This document shows positions 53,990 to 64,000 of a stretch of DNA of 64,000 nt, piece by piece. Every line of letters begins with the position of its first letter. Position 1 is the stretch's first letter. The DNA comes from Centropus unirufus (lineage: Eukaryota > Chordata > Aves > Cuculiformes > Centropidae). The notes beneath the pieces are model-generated. The model did not search any database, was not told the DNA's origin, and worked only from the letters and a program-made list of their open reading frames with translations. Both the position numbers and the translations under genes were made by a program. Where the stretch lies: the NCBI GenBank assembly GCA_013397695.1, contig VYZI01000043.1, positions 2,767,177 to 2,831,176 of the forward strand. The letters run 5' to 3'.

Positions 53990-54122
53990 GCTACTTGCAT
54001 CAGAACGGGGCGGGCGCGGCCGAGCAGGGCCCTAGGGAAGCCATGGCGGCCGAGCACGGAGGGCAGGGTGAGCCCAAGCCGGGGCCGGGGTGGCGGGGAG
54101 CAGCACCGCCAGCCACGTGGGG

Positions 54123-54129
54123 CCGGAAG
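54123..54129 (+). promoter_or_regulatory. ETS/GABP site 1
   Basis: CCGGAAG, sharing a base with the next NRF-1 palindrome. ETS/NRF-1 pairs are frequent in CpG-island promoters. Confidence 0.6.
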
Positions 54130-54138
54130 CGCATGCGC
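54129..54138. promoter_or_regulatory. NRF-1 site 1
   Basis: GCGCATGCGC, a perfect palindromic NRF-1 recognition sequence. Confidence 0.7.
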
Positions 54139-54145
54139 GGCGGGG

Positions 54146-54152
54146 CCGGAAG
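54146..54152 (+). promoter_or_regulatory. ETS/GABP site 2
   Basis: CCGGAAG, 23 bp after the first copy, in the same orientation. Confidence 0.6.
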
Positions 54153-54213
54153 CGGAGCGGCCGCCCCAGCGCGAGGACGCCAGCCTGACCCCGCCCCCCG
54201 CTGGGTGGGGGGA

Positions 54214-54223
54214 GCCATGCGCA
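54214..54223. promoter_or_regulatory. Half NRF-1 site
   Basis: GCCATGCGCA matches one half of the NRF-1 palindrome well and the other half poorly. Confidence 0.4.
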
Positions 54224-54277
54224 GCGCGAAGCGGCAGCGCCGGGGAGGGGATAGCAGCCCCGCGCCTCCGCAGGAGC

Positions 54278-54287
54278 GCGCATGCGC
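54278..54287. promoter_or_regulatory. NRF-1 site 2
   Basis: GCGCATGCGC, a second perfect palindrome identical to the one at 54,129. Confidence 0.7.
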
Positions 54288-54342
54288 GGTGCAGCACGGA
54301 GCGGCAGGCTCAGAGAGGCGCTCCCTGCCGGGGGGAGTTGTA

Positions 54343-54352
54343 CGCATGCGCA
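54343..54352. promoter_or_regulatory. NRF-1 site 3
   Basis: CGCATGCGCA, a near-perfect NRF-1 site about 100 bp upstream of the start codon. Confidence 0.65.
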
Positions 54353-54363
54353 GGAGGGGAGGA

Positions 54364-54370
54364 CCGGAAG
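54364..54370 (+). promoter_or_regulatory. ETS/GABP site 3
   Basis: CCGGAAG, eight bases before the X-box. Confidence 0.6.
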
Positions 54371-54377
54371 GGGGCTG

Positions 54378-54391
54378 GTTGCCGTGGTAAC
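54378..54391 (+). promoter_or_regulatory. RFX X-box
   Basis: GTTGCCGTGGTAAC fits the full RFX consensus GTNRCC-N2-RGYAAC with both half-sites intact. It ends 63 bases before the start codon, the usual distance for X-boxes in ciliary and spermiogenic promoters bound by RFX2/RFX3. It suggests expression in ciliated or male germ cells. Confidence 0.8.
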
Positions 54392-54435
54392 GGCGTCGGC
54401 CCCGCTGCGCGGCGGAGCCGGAGCCCTTGCCCCGG

Positions 54436-54454
54436 CCCGCCCGCCCGCCCGCCC
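54436..54454 (+). repeat. CCCG tandem repeat at the start codon
   Basis: Nearly five copies of CCCG end directly at the start codon. They give the ATG a weak context (C at -3, C at +4). Confidence 0.85.
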
Positions 54455-54502
54455 ATGCCGCGGAGAGCGCTGCGCTGTGTCCTGCAGCTGGACCTCCGCT
54501 CG
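54455..54502 (+). CDS. SPATA6L: SPATA6L coding exon 1
   Basis: Encodes MPRRALRCVLQLDLRS, 16 codons, ending in phase 0 at a strong donor GTGAGT. The family N-terminus in both paralogues also starts MP and ends with a similar LxIRS/LxIRA. The ATG context is weak. Confidence 0.85.
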
Positions 54503-57500
54503 GTGAGTGCCCGCCGCTGCAGGGGAAGCCGCTGTTTGTCTCTTCCGGCACCGCTTCCCCCCTCAGCCCGGGGAGAGGCTGGTCTGGGCCACCCCCGCAG
54601 CTCCGGCTCGGGCTGGGCATTCCCGTGTCCGTCCTGCGGCAGTCAGTCCCTCTGTGCCTTCACAGCTCCTTCTTCCCTGTGGGAAAGACCTTTTTTTTTA
54701 AGAGAATGTGATCCTTGTGAAGCTGTGTGGGAACAGCACTCTTCTGAAAACAGAGCAAAATACATCCCGGGTAACAGCAGGTTGTGCGTGGCACATGCAC
54801 CCCCGTGCGTGATGGAATCCCTGTGAGGGGCAGGGGCGGCCCTGGGCAGCTCCAAAGGACCCGGTGTTACATGGGGAGCTGAGGTCAGTAGGTCTGAAAG
54901 TGGGAAGATTTAACTTCTGTTACCTTAGGACAGTTCCTGTGCACTAAGCAAACTTTTCTGCTTATATGCAAGGTAGGCATAAGTGTCAGGGTCATCCTGT
55001 TAACTTTTAAGAAGGAGTTGTAGGCAGTGATAGGTCACCGTGGAGTTTTTGGCTTCATAGGCCCCGTTTGCTGTAGTCCAGAGGTTTGGCGTCCTCATAG
55101 GGCAAGTGCTGTCTGAATAGTCGCTGCTGAAGGGAAAACCCGAGGTTCCATGCAAAGAATTCCAGTGCAGATCCAGAAAGCACAAACTGGGAAATGGACA
55201 CGGTAGCCCTGATTAGTTAACCACTTTTGTTCCCAAACTTGTACAGCTACTCTGAGAGAGAGGTGTGAATTTGTGCACATATATGGTGTGGGTTTCCCCC
55301 TAATGATGTCGCTCTGCTCTCCCAGTAGCTGCTGTTTGTCTTCATAACACAAAAGCCCACTTCGTTCCTGGAAAGGAGTAGATATGCTTTCCTTTTCTGT
55401 TCCTGCTGTCATGACCTCTTTTTGTGGCAGGAGAGGGGACAGGGAACATGATTCTCTAGGGTCAGGGTTCTTCAGTTGTGTTCATTTGTTATTCACCCTG
55501 TTCTCGAGGCTACAAGTAACAATGGAAAGGGACAGAAGGAATAGCCAACACAGATTTGAGTGTCCCTTTCAGCATGTGCGAGTAATTCAGTTATATCCCT
55601 GATATCCAGTATAATTTCTCTTCACTGTCCTTTTTAATAAGTGTATTTAGTCTTTGCTTTGCCTTTTTGCACTTGTTTTGACTTTGTCCCCCGCTGGAGC
55701 CTGCTTTGGCATTTCACTCCTGTGATGGTTTGAAAACTTCACAGCCTAAATTCCTTCTGGCGACTTGATGCCCTGCACTTACACAAACGTCAACACTGGC
55801 CTTTCACTTAAATATATTTTTCCTTTCCTTGGTGTTTGCTCTCCAGATGTATTTTTTTGGGAGCATTTCTGTCATTTCAGAGTTCATCTGATTCTTTTGG
55901 TTGTATTTTGTATGATAGGCTCACCAGTCTTCTGATCATCTTAGGGATGGGTACTACTTTTCTGCTTTAAATTTACATTGATCAGGATTAGAATTGAATC
56001 ACCATTCCAGAAGGGATCTCACTGTTGTCTTAGGTGATGTCAGTGAAAAGCATTCATCCTGTATGTCTCAATAGTAGTCTCTTTGTAGCTGCACTGCACT
56101 TATGCTGTCATTTATTAACACAGTCATCATCTTCCCCCTCAGACAGCTTTGAAGGTTAGCCTCCCTAGTGAAAGCAAAACCCATTGTTAATACACAGTAG
56201 GTGCATGCAGCTTGCCTCTGTTACTGTGGTCCTGCAAACAGATTTTTCTGTATCTTTTTACTGAGCTCTGGTGATTTCTGGATTTTACTTGGAAAAATTC
56301 TGAGACTTCTTGTGTCAAGGTCATTAAAAGTATTAAAAGTATTATAAGTAATTATTATAAGTAATGATTTCTCATGTGGCACCATATGATAGCCTTTGTC
56401 CAGAAAATAGGCTTTTCAGAAAGTGTTTGGTTTGGGTTTTGCTAGATTGATCAAATTTTATGAAACATGCACTGCTGGGCTTTTTTCTAGTCGTGTTCTC
56501 CAATGTGTCTTCATTTTTTAATTTTGCCTATTTAAATATTCTGATTGACGGGTTTTTAATTTTTCAGATCTCTTTTATGCCTCACATGGGCCTTGCATTT
56601 TTTATTTTTCACCAGATGGTACTATTCTTGTTTTCATAACATAGGTTTTAGTTATGTATATACCCACAAGAAAAATTACATTCCTTCAGAGCCTGGACTG
56701 ACTGACTGTGATTTGGCCTCCCTGGTCCCAACTTGGTTAACTAATGTTAATGATTATAATTTCATTCTTTAGGTTTTGGTTTTTGTTGTTTTTTTCGGTT
56801 TGGTTGTGACTTTTTTTTTTTTCTTTTGTCCTGTATAATACATCATTAAAACCAAGGCAAAATATTCAGTTCTGTTTGGGTCATATACTTGTTAGTTTTC
56901 ACATATTGATAAATTTATACTACATCTGCTTGTTCTCTGTCTTCATTTCATTTCTGACTAAAGCCTTGTCCAGATTTCTAGTTCCTTTTCTGTTGTTTTA
57001 CAGTGCTCTGTATTTCTCAACCCTTTTGGAAACCTATCCACTTGTGTAGGAAATTCTGCCCTCTTTAGTTTTCCCTTGCTTTAGGATTCTGAAGGGTTTT
57101 GCTCTTTTTTATTTAATTAAATTCCAAGATCTGTTCCAGAGTCCACCAGCTCTTTAGTTTATCTCGCTGCTAGTTTTCTTGATTTCTGAAAGGCTGCTCT
57201 TCTAAAATAGAAAACCTTGGTTAAAGACCATATTTGGTTTATCCTGCCATTAATTGAAATTGAATAATTCATGATTCCTCAGACTGGGATTTCATTATTA
57301 TTTGGGGTTTTCAAGACTGATTTTGGTGCCTACCTCTGCTGCTGGCATTTAGATTGCTTGTGTAGCAACAGAATTAAATTCACATCATTCTACATGTCAT
57401 TGTTACATGGAGAATTCACAAATGCAGCAGTGAAGGCAAGTAAAGCTTTAGGCATTAAGATGAATTAATAGCATTGTGGATCACTGCCAGGTAAGGAGAC

Positions 57501-60500
57501 TAAAATGGCATCTCTTCATATTGAGAAGATTACTTTTAGTACTAAGTCCTAAACTCTCTTCTATCTGGAAGCTTGCACTCAGCAGGTTAATACTGTTAAT
57601 TGTCCTTCACAGGGAACTCTTCTTGTTATGATGGTAATAGGCAATTAAAGGGATACTTTTCCAGGCCAGCCTTTTCCATTGGTTACATTTGGAGCTACTG
57701 TTCTAGAACTGAGTGTAGCAAACAAATGTCGTAGGAGGTGGTGGATCAGTAGAGTTCTGATCCTTTCCATGAGGTTAAATCAGTGATATTTGTATGGGTA
57801 TTTGTGATGTCCCAACACTGGACTGGCACACGCTTTCCATCCATCCTGGGAATTGCAGCAGAGAAATCCAGGGTAACACTGTCCTACGCATTTATCATAA
57901 TTCTAGTTGATTGGAAGACCTGTTAGTGCAGCATTTATATCCCTCTTGCTTAGCTGATCCATAGATACTACTGCTATGGGGTTCCACTGTTCCCTTATCT
58001 TGCCTGAAGAGTCAGATAAGAGCTTCAGTTTGTCTCCCAAGTGTTACGCAGCTCCATGCATCATATATTGCAAAATAGATTTAATGAACTGTGGGTACAT
58101 GTGTCATTCATGTTTGGAGCTGGTTTAAAGTTACATGAATATGTAGATTTGCTCTTGCCCAGGCAATGCAGTTTATCTTAAGAGCAGTAGAAGTACAAGT
58201 TTCCACATCTGCTACCTTCCCCCACATGCTGATTTGTAAGTTTATTTTCTTTTACAGGATAGCCAGAATAAGTGACACTTGTTATTCACAGTTTTGCCCT
58301 CTCCTCTCACTTTTCTTCTCGATAGTCAAATATTGGTTGCCTTCTCTGAGGTGAAAGGCATGAAACCCCAGGTAAAAACAGTTGTAAATTCTACAAAAAT
58401 GACAATAGGAAAAGTGAGAACTAAGCTAATATGACTTGTATCTAGTTCAGGGCATCTTGTCTTGTATGAATGAAATCTGTCTCTCTCCTATTCACACTTG
58501 CAACTACACGAGTGTCATACAAGCTGTTTAATGCTTGACAGTCTGTTTCAATTGCGATTTCTATTCTTCTGGCACTTTTCTTGCAGATTTGAAGCCCTCA
58601 TTTACATGGAAAGGACACCCTTTTTTTTCTTCCTCCTTGGATATTTATGAGTAGGAGCACTTTTTTTTAGCTTATACTGTATCTGTAATGATCTATCACA
58701 CATTGTTTTCTGTTATTTCTTTTACCCAAGGCTGTTTTTCTACTGTTTATATAGTCTTCTTTAAAATCCAGTTAGGTTTTCTTAAGTAAAAGATTCATTT
58801 GGGAGTAGAACACGGTAACTAAAGCACTTATTTTAATTCCTGTCACTCTCCTTTGTCTTTCTACCTGGCAATTGTAAGTCTGAACAGTTTCTCCAGGAAC
58901 CTTATGTTAGAAGAGACAACCTCATATTTATTATACTGTGATAAAAAGCAAGCAGTAGAACTGAAGTGAAAGGTGACATTTCTCTGGCTGGGTAATAGAA
59001 TAAAATCATGTGGCTATGAGAAAATGGCAAATGGTTTTGCAATGTGTTGTATACATCCTTGCAGTGAAAACACAAGTAAAAATTTCTGATGAGCATCCGA
59101 GCTTTAAAAACATACCAATGTCTTACTTAACTTTCTCTGAGCAATTATTATTCTTTGAGAGATTAGTGGCAGTATCTGGCAGCCTTAGCAGCCTAATGAG
59201 GAACCTTCCCTGCCTTGAATACCTTCTAAGGTAGCCAAACTTCTGAGGTGAAATTTTGTGTGCTGTATATCTGATTGGAATGGTGCAACAAGTGCTTTTT
59301 CTCACTTACATATTAGAAGGCAAAATGAATATATAATTTGCAAATAATCTTGCCTTTTTTGGTGGCTGGACAGAGTATGGGGATCTAAGCATTCACATTT
59401 ACCAGCTTCATTCTTTCTATAGCTAGCCTAAAATTTGGATGGGTGTTTGTGTCTTGGCATCATGTAGACTTCATTCTACATGGCTCTTCACATTGAACCT
59501 GATGTGACCTTGATAATTAACTCTTATGTAAAGTCAGTGCATGCCTTTAACTGTGCTAACCTGGAACTGGGATGCTAGGTTTCAGTTTTGGTTGAAGACA
59601 ATGGTGTATGTTTACTTATGGTAAGAATTATTTGGTCCTGGTTATTTTAAAATGGTGACTGTTTTTCCTGGTCAGTTTGTACAAACAGAATTGCTTTAGC
59701 AAATTTTTTTTCATTTTAATCTGTTATAATCTATTTCTTACAAATCAATCATTTCAGCCCTGAAATGATTTTTATCTTGAAAACAGTCATTATATCTATT
59801 GACTAAAGTTCGGTTTGTTTAATGAATGTGTTACTCTTATAGATAACTTGCCCTGGAGTGCTGCTGAAAGACAAAGAGGAACTCTATCTCAGTGTCTCTG
59901 TACTTGGACAGTGCAGAAAAACTCGATGCATCCCTGCAGTGTTTCCACTCTTTTTTCAAGAAAAACTAGTATTTGAAAAGGTAAGATAACGTCAAGAGCT
60001 AATGCGAGCCAAATAAAACGTATAGCAAACTCCACAAAAACTCACTGCAAAGCCTCTGAGGACAAGTAATTACATTGAGGATAGCATCATGTTATAATTC
60101 CAGCTTCTTTGACACAATGGAGGTGTGTGCCTATATTGTCCACGGGATGACTCAAGAATTATGTGCACTGAAGATTATAATGTATGATGAAACTTTTTTA
60201 GGTGTTTGTTCATTCTTTTATGAACTCTCCTTTTTCAGTGTCTGTTTTCCTGGCTTGGAAGGAACTGAATATTGTTGTTCTAAAAATTATGGCAAGGTGA
60301 AGGACAAAGACTGTACAATATAGGAAAGTCAACTTAATTTAGTAGGAAGATAGCATAGCAGCTCAAGCCTTTTTTGGTGACATCTTTGTCCCTTTGAGAT
60401 TCTTTTTTCATGGTTTGTCACCAGAAATCCCAGGTTGGTACTCTGGCCTTGTAATTTATAGTTGTTTATCACATATTCTGAGTCCCTACTAGCGTCATTA

Positions 60501-63500
60501 TTAGTACCACAGGGATAATGAAACACAGTATCTTACAGATATGATCTGGCTTCTTGACTACCTATGAATAATAATACTTTGCCCTTTCTACTTCTTTTCC
60601 TTTAAGCATCCCTTGGCACTTTGAAAACTAGACTGAGTAAACTTCAATGATGCTCTAGTGACGTGGGAAAGATACAAATAGTGATAATTTCACCACCTAT
60701 GGAAAAGTAAAAAAGACCATACTTCTTTAAAGACAAACATACCACAGACTGCTTAAGGGAAATGTACTGAATATTGTTTTCATTCTAATTCAGGGGAAGT
60801 CCAAGACACCGGGATCTAGATGCTTACAAAAGAGGTGAACAAGAAAGCTGAGAATAATATCAGTCTTCTTAAATAACTGTTGAATAGGTCTAGATCTTTG
60901 TGGAGCACCAGTACTTGGGTTTTTTTAGTGTTTGGAACCTTGAACAGCAAAAAGTGATCTATACCACACTGCTTTTGTACAGAATTAAGGGGAAGGCTAT
61001 TACCTACTGAATATCCAGCGCAACATCTTGCCTTATTCTTTGCCATCTATTCACATAGGATTCACGTTAAAAAAAAACAACCCTGAATGGTACTCTCAAC
61101 ATGAATGGCCAGTTCCATGAAAATGAAGCTTAAAGCATTACTAATATATTGAAGTAGATATTCTCCATCTAGCAGAATTCTAGTACGTTCATCAATTTAT
61201 CTTTCTCTCCTGACATTTTCTCGGACAATACTTATCTCGTGTGTGTTCAACTCTTCACAATGCCTCCTATTTTAAATACGAAAAGGTAACCCAGAATGAC
61301 TAGAAAACATATGACAAGAACTGCTAGATTTCAAAGAATTTCATCACGTACCAAATGATAAGTTCAGTTTCTTTTCTTTTTCCTGTGGGGACAGGACTTT
61401 TAGCAACCATCTGAAGCAAGGAAAAAATATTTGCTTCCCTCCCTCACTTCCCCCAGAGGTCCATCTAATGACTTCAACTGTGACATTATTATTTATTAAT
61501 TTCTTTTCCAGACGTTTGCTGATATAGTTGATCCTGAAGACCTTGCAAAGTTACTGGAATGTAGGTTCTGCTTTCTGTGTATACTGTGTTGTATGTGTTA
61601 ATATCATGCATGTATGGGCTTGAAGGACTTCATGGAGATTTAAAGTATGTGAAAATTTTTCACAGGAGTCTCTTCTCCGAAAAGCCAGTTGGTAACCATT
61701 GTAGTAATTCAAGTATAGTAGGATCCTATCACTAAGGGGTTTTCAGAATAGAGGATTCCTTGTCAGTGCAGGCAGAGATTTTTACAGTCTTTTGTTACTA
61801 GTAACTTACCCAAAATACTGTTATCTAACAAAATGCCTCTAGAAATCTGCACTATTTACTTTAGAACAAGAAAAGAGTAAAAGGTCATAATGAATGGAAA
61901 ATCCACCTGGTTATCCAGATAGTTAATAGATTCCTTTGCCTGATCATTTATTTGATTAATTTTCAAATAATATAAGCAAAAACCTTTCATTTTTTTGTAA
62001 AATAATTCTTCTCACTTTTTAAGAAAATTATATGTCTTGCCACACATGGAGCTTAACAAATTGTAGTGAGAAAACACTGGCTCTTAACTCAAACTCCAGA
62101 AATATCGTCCCTTGTACTAGGAGATATCTGAAAAAAATGAAGCTTTCACTGTCTCCTTTAAAAGAAGGACAAATTTGGTAGCAGATAGAACCTACCAAGT
62201 TTTAGGTCAAATTTAGAGTTGTCATTTGTATGCTGCTAATGCTGTTGTGTTCAATGCGGTATTTATGCAAGCTGTTCTTAATTTTCTTTTATTATTGGTG
62301 CAGATGAAATTGAGCAAATATGTACAATGCTATGAAGCTTAAATCAGTGAGCCTTTTTTCTTGTGTTTTGACTATGAGAATTACTTTCTGTTTTATCTTT
62401 TTTTAACTAATGAGAAAACTTTTTTCCCTTCTAGTTGACACAGCAGTACTTGAACTAGTACAACTCGTTCCTCCAGGTATTGTATCTGTCTCTTCATAAA
62501 TGATGCAGTTTAAAAGGTGAATTTCCATAAGGACGTTGCCCATTACAGCACAATCAATTCTGCCAACACACAAACAACATAGAAAGCTCTTCAACAAATA
62601 GTGCTCTGAAAATAAAATGTTAATAGATCAAGAGGATCTCATTCTTGAAAGAGAATAATAACTGAATATTGAAATGAACCATACTCAGGCTTAGGGAAGT
62701 AATAATATTTTAAAAATAGAAAATAAACTGAAATCATCCAGTGCATGCTTATTATCTGCATCACAATTCACTTGCACAGGGGCTGTCTGTGAAATTTCAG
62801 AGTGCATAATCTTGTTCTCAGACTGACACTTTTTTCCCTTCTGTTTTAATGGTCACCATTGGGAAAACTCGTATCCTCACTCTAAGTATTACAGGTCTCT
62901 TGGGATATGTGAAGATAATAAATAGTGATTTGTCATACTTCTGTTATTGGTTTGTGTGATTATAAAATCTATTTTAATGAAATTCAAGTATTCCCATGAA
63001 TAATGTAAATCTGCGTTTTATTGGAAATAAAGTCAAGTTTTAAAGAGGACTCATTTGGAAACTGTGGTATTAAAAGCACTCTGTCACTTGTCCTTAGTAC
63101 TTTCAAGGAAACAATTGCTTCTCTCAGGTGATTCACAAGACTGTTTACTTGAAAAAAATGTACTGAAACTGGATTTTTGTTGTGAGAGGGTGAAGTATCT
63201 TCGATAAGGAATTTAATTTCAGGGGTCAGTGATAGAGCCCAACATAAGCTGACAAGATGACTGCAATAGCTGAATTTAAGTTTTTATTATAATACACATT
63301 CAAGGTTTTCCCCTAAAGAAAATATTTTTTAAAAAGTAGTGAACTCAAAGATAGTGAGAAAAACTTGAGATAATGTTTTTAAAGTTGCTTGCATTTCTTT
63401 TTTTACCACCATGCCTACTATTACTGCTACTATTGATATCCTGTAATATGGAACGATACAGTTTTTTATGAGGGATTGGCTGCCATTAAATAAATACTAG

Positions 63501-63965
63501 TCTGTTCTGTGGCATCGTAGGGAAAGAAAGAGGGAAAACTAGTAAACAATTGCCTGGAGAAAAATTCCCATATGTCCCTTATAGAAGATTCTGTTAACTG
63601 TTCTATAATTATTTTTTTTTTTACAATAACACCAAAACATACTTTCAGAGTGGATTCTGTACACTTCTGCTGCTGATAGAACTTGATGAGGTTATTTCAT
63701 AGTGTGATTCAAGTTTTAGAGTCATGCTGTTAGTTTGTGAAGAACAAAATTTATCTTAGTTTCAATTTAGTTTTGTGTGTGGTGTCTGTACTACATGGTT
63801 TTGTCTATTTTCCAGTTAACGTATATCTTTTCTCTTTTATTAGGAAAAATTCTAGCTACGTATGAAGAAAATACAAGAGATTTTCTGTTCCCTGACCCTA
63901 AGCTTACCCATGGGCACCAGGGTTTGGATCGTGAGGTTTTAATGAAGAGGTCCTCGTCTTTTACA
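54455..63965 (+). CDS. SPATA6L: SPATA6L, 5' part (exons 1-5)
   Basis: A SPATA6-family gene, coding exons 54455-54502, 59843-59980, 61512-61560, 62435-62476 and 63844-63965, joined in a consistent frame by GT-AG introns to give 133 residues; the remainder lies beyond the window. The N-terminal family domain shows ITCPGVLLKDKEELYLSV (residues 17-34), KTRCIPAVFPLFF, FEKTFADIVDPEDL, DTAVLELVQLVPP (80-92) and EENTRDFLFPDPKLT. SPATA6 itself is required in mice for the sperm head-tail connecting piece; the role of SPATA6L is poorly known. The first three motifs look like SPATA6, but FLFPxPKLT and REVLMK are SPATA6L-like from memory (SPATA6 has FMFPGPN and RQVTMRR), hence the call. The frame stays open upstream of 54455, so the start rests on family similarity. 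If SPATA6L, avian Z linkage is expected. Confidence 0.85.
54503..59842 (+). other. SPATA6L intron 1
   Basis: 5,340 bp, GTGAGT to TTATAG. The first 120 bases are still in the CpG island. The rest is T-rich unique DNA with a 12-base T run (56,811-56,822) and small tandem duplications (56,323-56,366). Segments near 55,980-56,120 have weak similarity to a very old antisense CR1. No nested gene was seen; in particular no intronless PLPP6-like frame, which in human lies near this end of SPATA6L. Confidence 0.75.
56323..56366. repeat. Small tandem duplications in intron 1
   Basis: ATTAAAAGT occurs twice in a row, then ATTATAAGTAAT occurs twice. Slippage-type repeats without visible function. Confidence 0.7.
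59843..59980 (+). CDS. SPATA6L: SPATA6L coding exon 2
   Basis: 46 codons, phase 0 at both ends, acceptor TTATAG and donor GTAAGA. It carries the most conserved part of the family domain: TCPGV, LKDKEELYLSVSV, GQCRKTRC, PAVFPLFF and LVFEK. Confidence 0.93.
59981..61511 (+). other. SPATA6L intron 2
   Basis: 1,531 bp, GTAAGA to TTCCAG. AT-rich unique sequence; nothing else recognised. Confidence 0.8.
61512..61560 (+). CDS. SPATA6L: SPATA6L coding exon 3
   Basis: 49 bases giving TFADIVDPEDLAKLLE plus the first base of a Phe codon completed by exon 4. The VDP motif is shared by SPATA6 and SPATA6L. Donor GTAGGT. Confidence 0.9.
61561..62434 (+). other. SPATA6L intron 3
   Basis: 874 bp, GTAGGT to TTCTAG with a good pyrimidine tract (TTTTTTCCCTTC). 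Nothing else recognised. Confidence 0.8.
62435..62476 (+). CDS. SPATA6L: SPATA6L coding exon 4
   Basis: 42 bases encoding the end of FDTAVLELVQLVPP and the first base of a Gly codon. The motif closely matches DTAVFELIQLVPP of SPATA6. Donor GTATTG is non-standard at +5/+6 but a valid GT. Confidence 0.9.
62477..63843 (+). other. SPATA6L intron 4
   Basis: 1,367 bp, GTATTG to TATTAG after a T-rich tract. Nothing else recognised. Confidence 0.8.
63844..63965 (+). CDS. SPATA6L: SPATA6L coding exon 5
   Basis: 122 bases encoding GKILATYEENTRDFLFP, DPKLTHGH, REVLMK and KRSSSFT, in phase 0 at the donor GTGAGT (63,966). This exon decides the paralogue: FLFPxPKLT and REVLMK are SPATA6L-like. The gene continues beyond the window. 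Confidence 0.9.
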
Positions 63966-64000
63966 GTGAGTGAATATCTGTGGATTGTCTTTATGATACA
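63966..64000 (+). other. Start of SPATA6L intron 5
   Basis: GTGAGTGA donor and 35 bases of intron before the window ends. Confidence 0.85.

Larger units (their letters stand above)
53990..54620 (+). promoter_or_regulatory. CpG-island promoter of SPATA6L
   Basis: The base composition changes abruptly at about 54,003 to very GC-rich with frequent CpG, and returns to normal after about 54,620. It covers the first coding exon and its 5' flank. No TATA box is visible. It holds NRF-1-type palindromes, three CCGGAAG ETS boxes, GC boxes (54,007 and 54,189) and an RFX X-box, all upstream of the start codon at 54,455. The site mix is that of a broad promoter. Such islands often fire in both directions, but no minus-strand partner gene was recognised upstream. 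Confidence 0.9.

Noticed and set aside
53995..54390. 131-codon + strand frame in the island as a gene
   Set aside because: Composition artefact. Only its internal strong-context ATG at 54,043 with a nearby donor is kept, as a low-confidence finding.
54000..54620. 206-codon minus-strand frame over the CpG island
   Set aside because: Low-complexity Pro/Gly/Ala/Arg translation typical of antisense CpG islands; no domain, and no match to CDC37L1 or PLPP6.
53867..54826. Longest open frame in the window (319 codons, + strand)
   Set aside because: It is open because of the GC-rich island. Only the piece from 54,455 to 54,502 is family-like; the upstream part is arginine/proline/glycine-rich, and the frame runs past the exon 1 donor into the intron.
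55980..56120. Weak CR1-like phrases (CCATTCCAGAAGGGATCTCACT) in SPATA6L intron 1
   Set aside because: Only one block fits well; too little to annotate as an element without alignment.

Overview
The window reads as vertebrate nuclear DNA, most likely from a bird. It is AT-leaning and almost free of long open frames. Its identifiable interspersed repeats are mostly CR1-type LINEs, whose 3' ends carry the short ATTCTATG-type tail, and overall repeat density is low. It also holds one CpG-island promoter driving a multi-exon gene with GT-AG introns. No prokaryotic operons, CRISPR arrays, tRNAs or rRNAs were seen.

Positions 1 to about 53,990 look like a gene-poor or intergenic region. I found no coding exon there that I would defend. 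What can be read are repeats of different ages: an ancient tRNA-SINE-like element (about 11,335-11,695), an old antisense CR1 (about 13,150-13,745), a decayed jockey-like reverse transcriptase fragment with an open 119-codon frame (about 32,880-33,245), a 55-bp tandem duplication (33,776-33,885), a short sense CR1 3' end (about 38,025-38,330), a longer 5'-truncated sense CR1 with a broken RT frame (about 39,600-40,661), a very old antisense CR1/L3-like fragment (about 50,655-50,900) and a short antisense CR1 tail (about 53,300-53,372). There is also a G-quadruplex motif (30,930), a perfect 12-bp hairpin (49,389) and some AT-rich, homeodomain-site-rich stretches that could be conserved enhancers (for example 45,110-45,420).

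Positions 53,990-54,620 form a strong CpG island with several NRF-1 palindromes, three ETS/GABP sites, GC boxes and a textbook RFX X-box 64 bp upstream of the start codon. From 54,455 to the end lies the 5' part of a SPATA6-family gene on the + strand: five coding exons giving the first 133 residues, with the rest beyond the window. The last exon resembles SPATA6L more than SPATA6, so I call it SPATA6L (Z-linked in birds if this is right). The X-box fits a gene expressed in ciliated or spermiogenic cells.

I saw no clearly new biological system. The most interesting leads are the X-box/NRF-1 promoter, the fish-like ancient SINE, and the reverse transcriptase remnant of a family not typical for birds.
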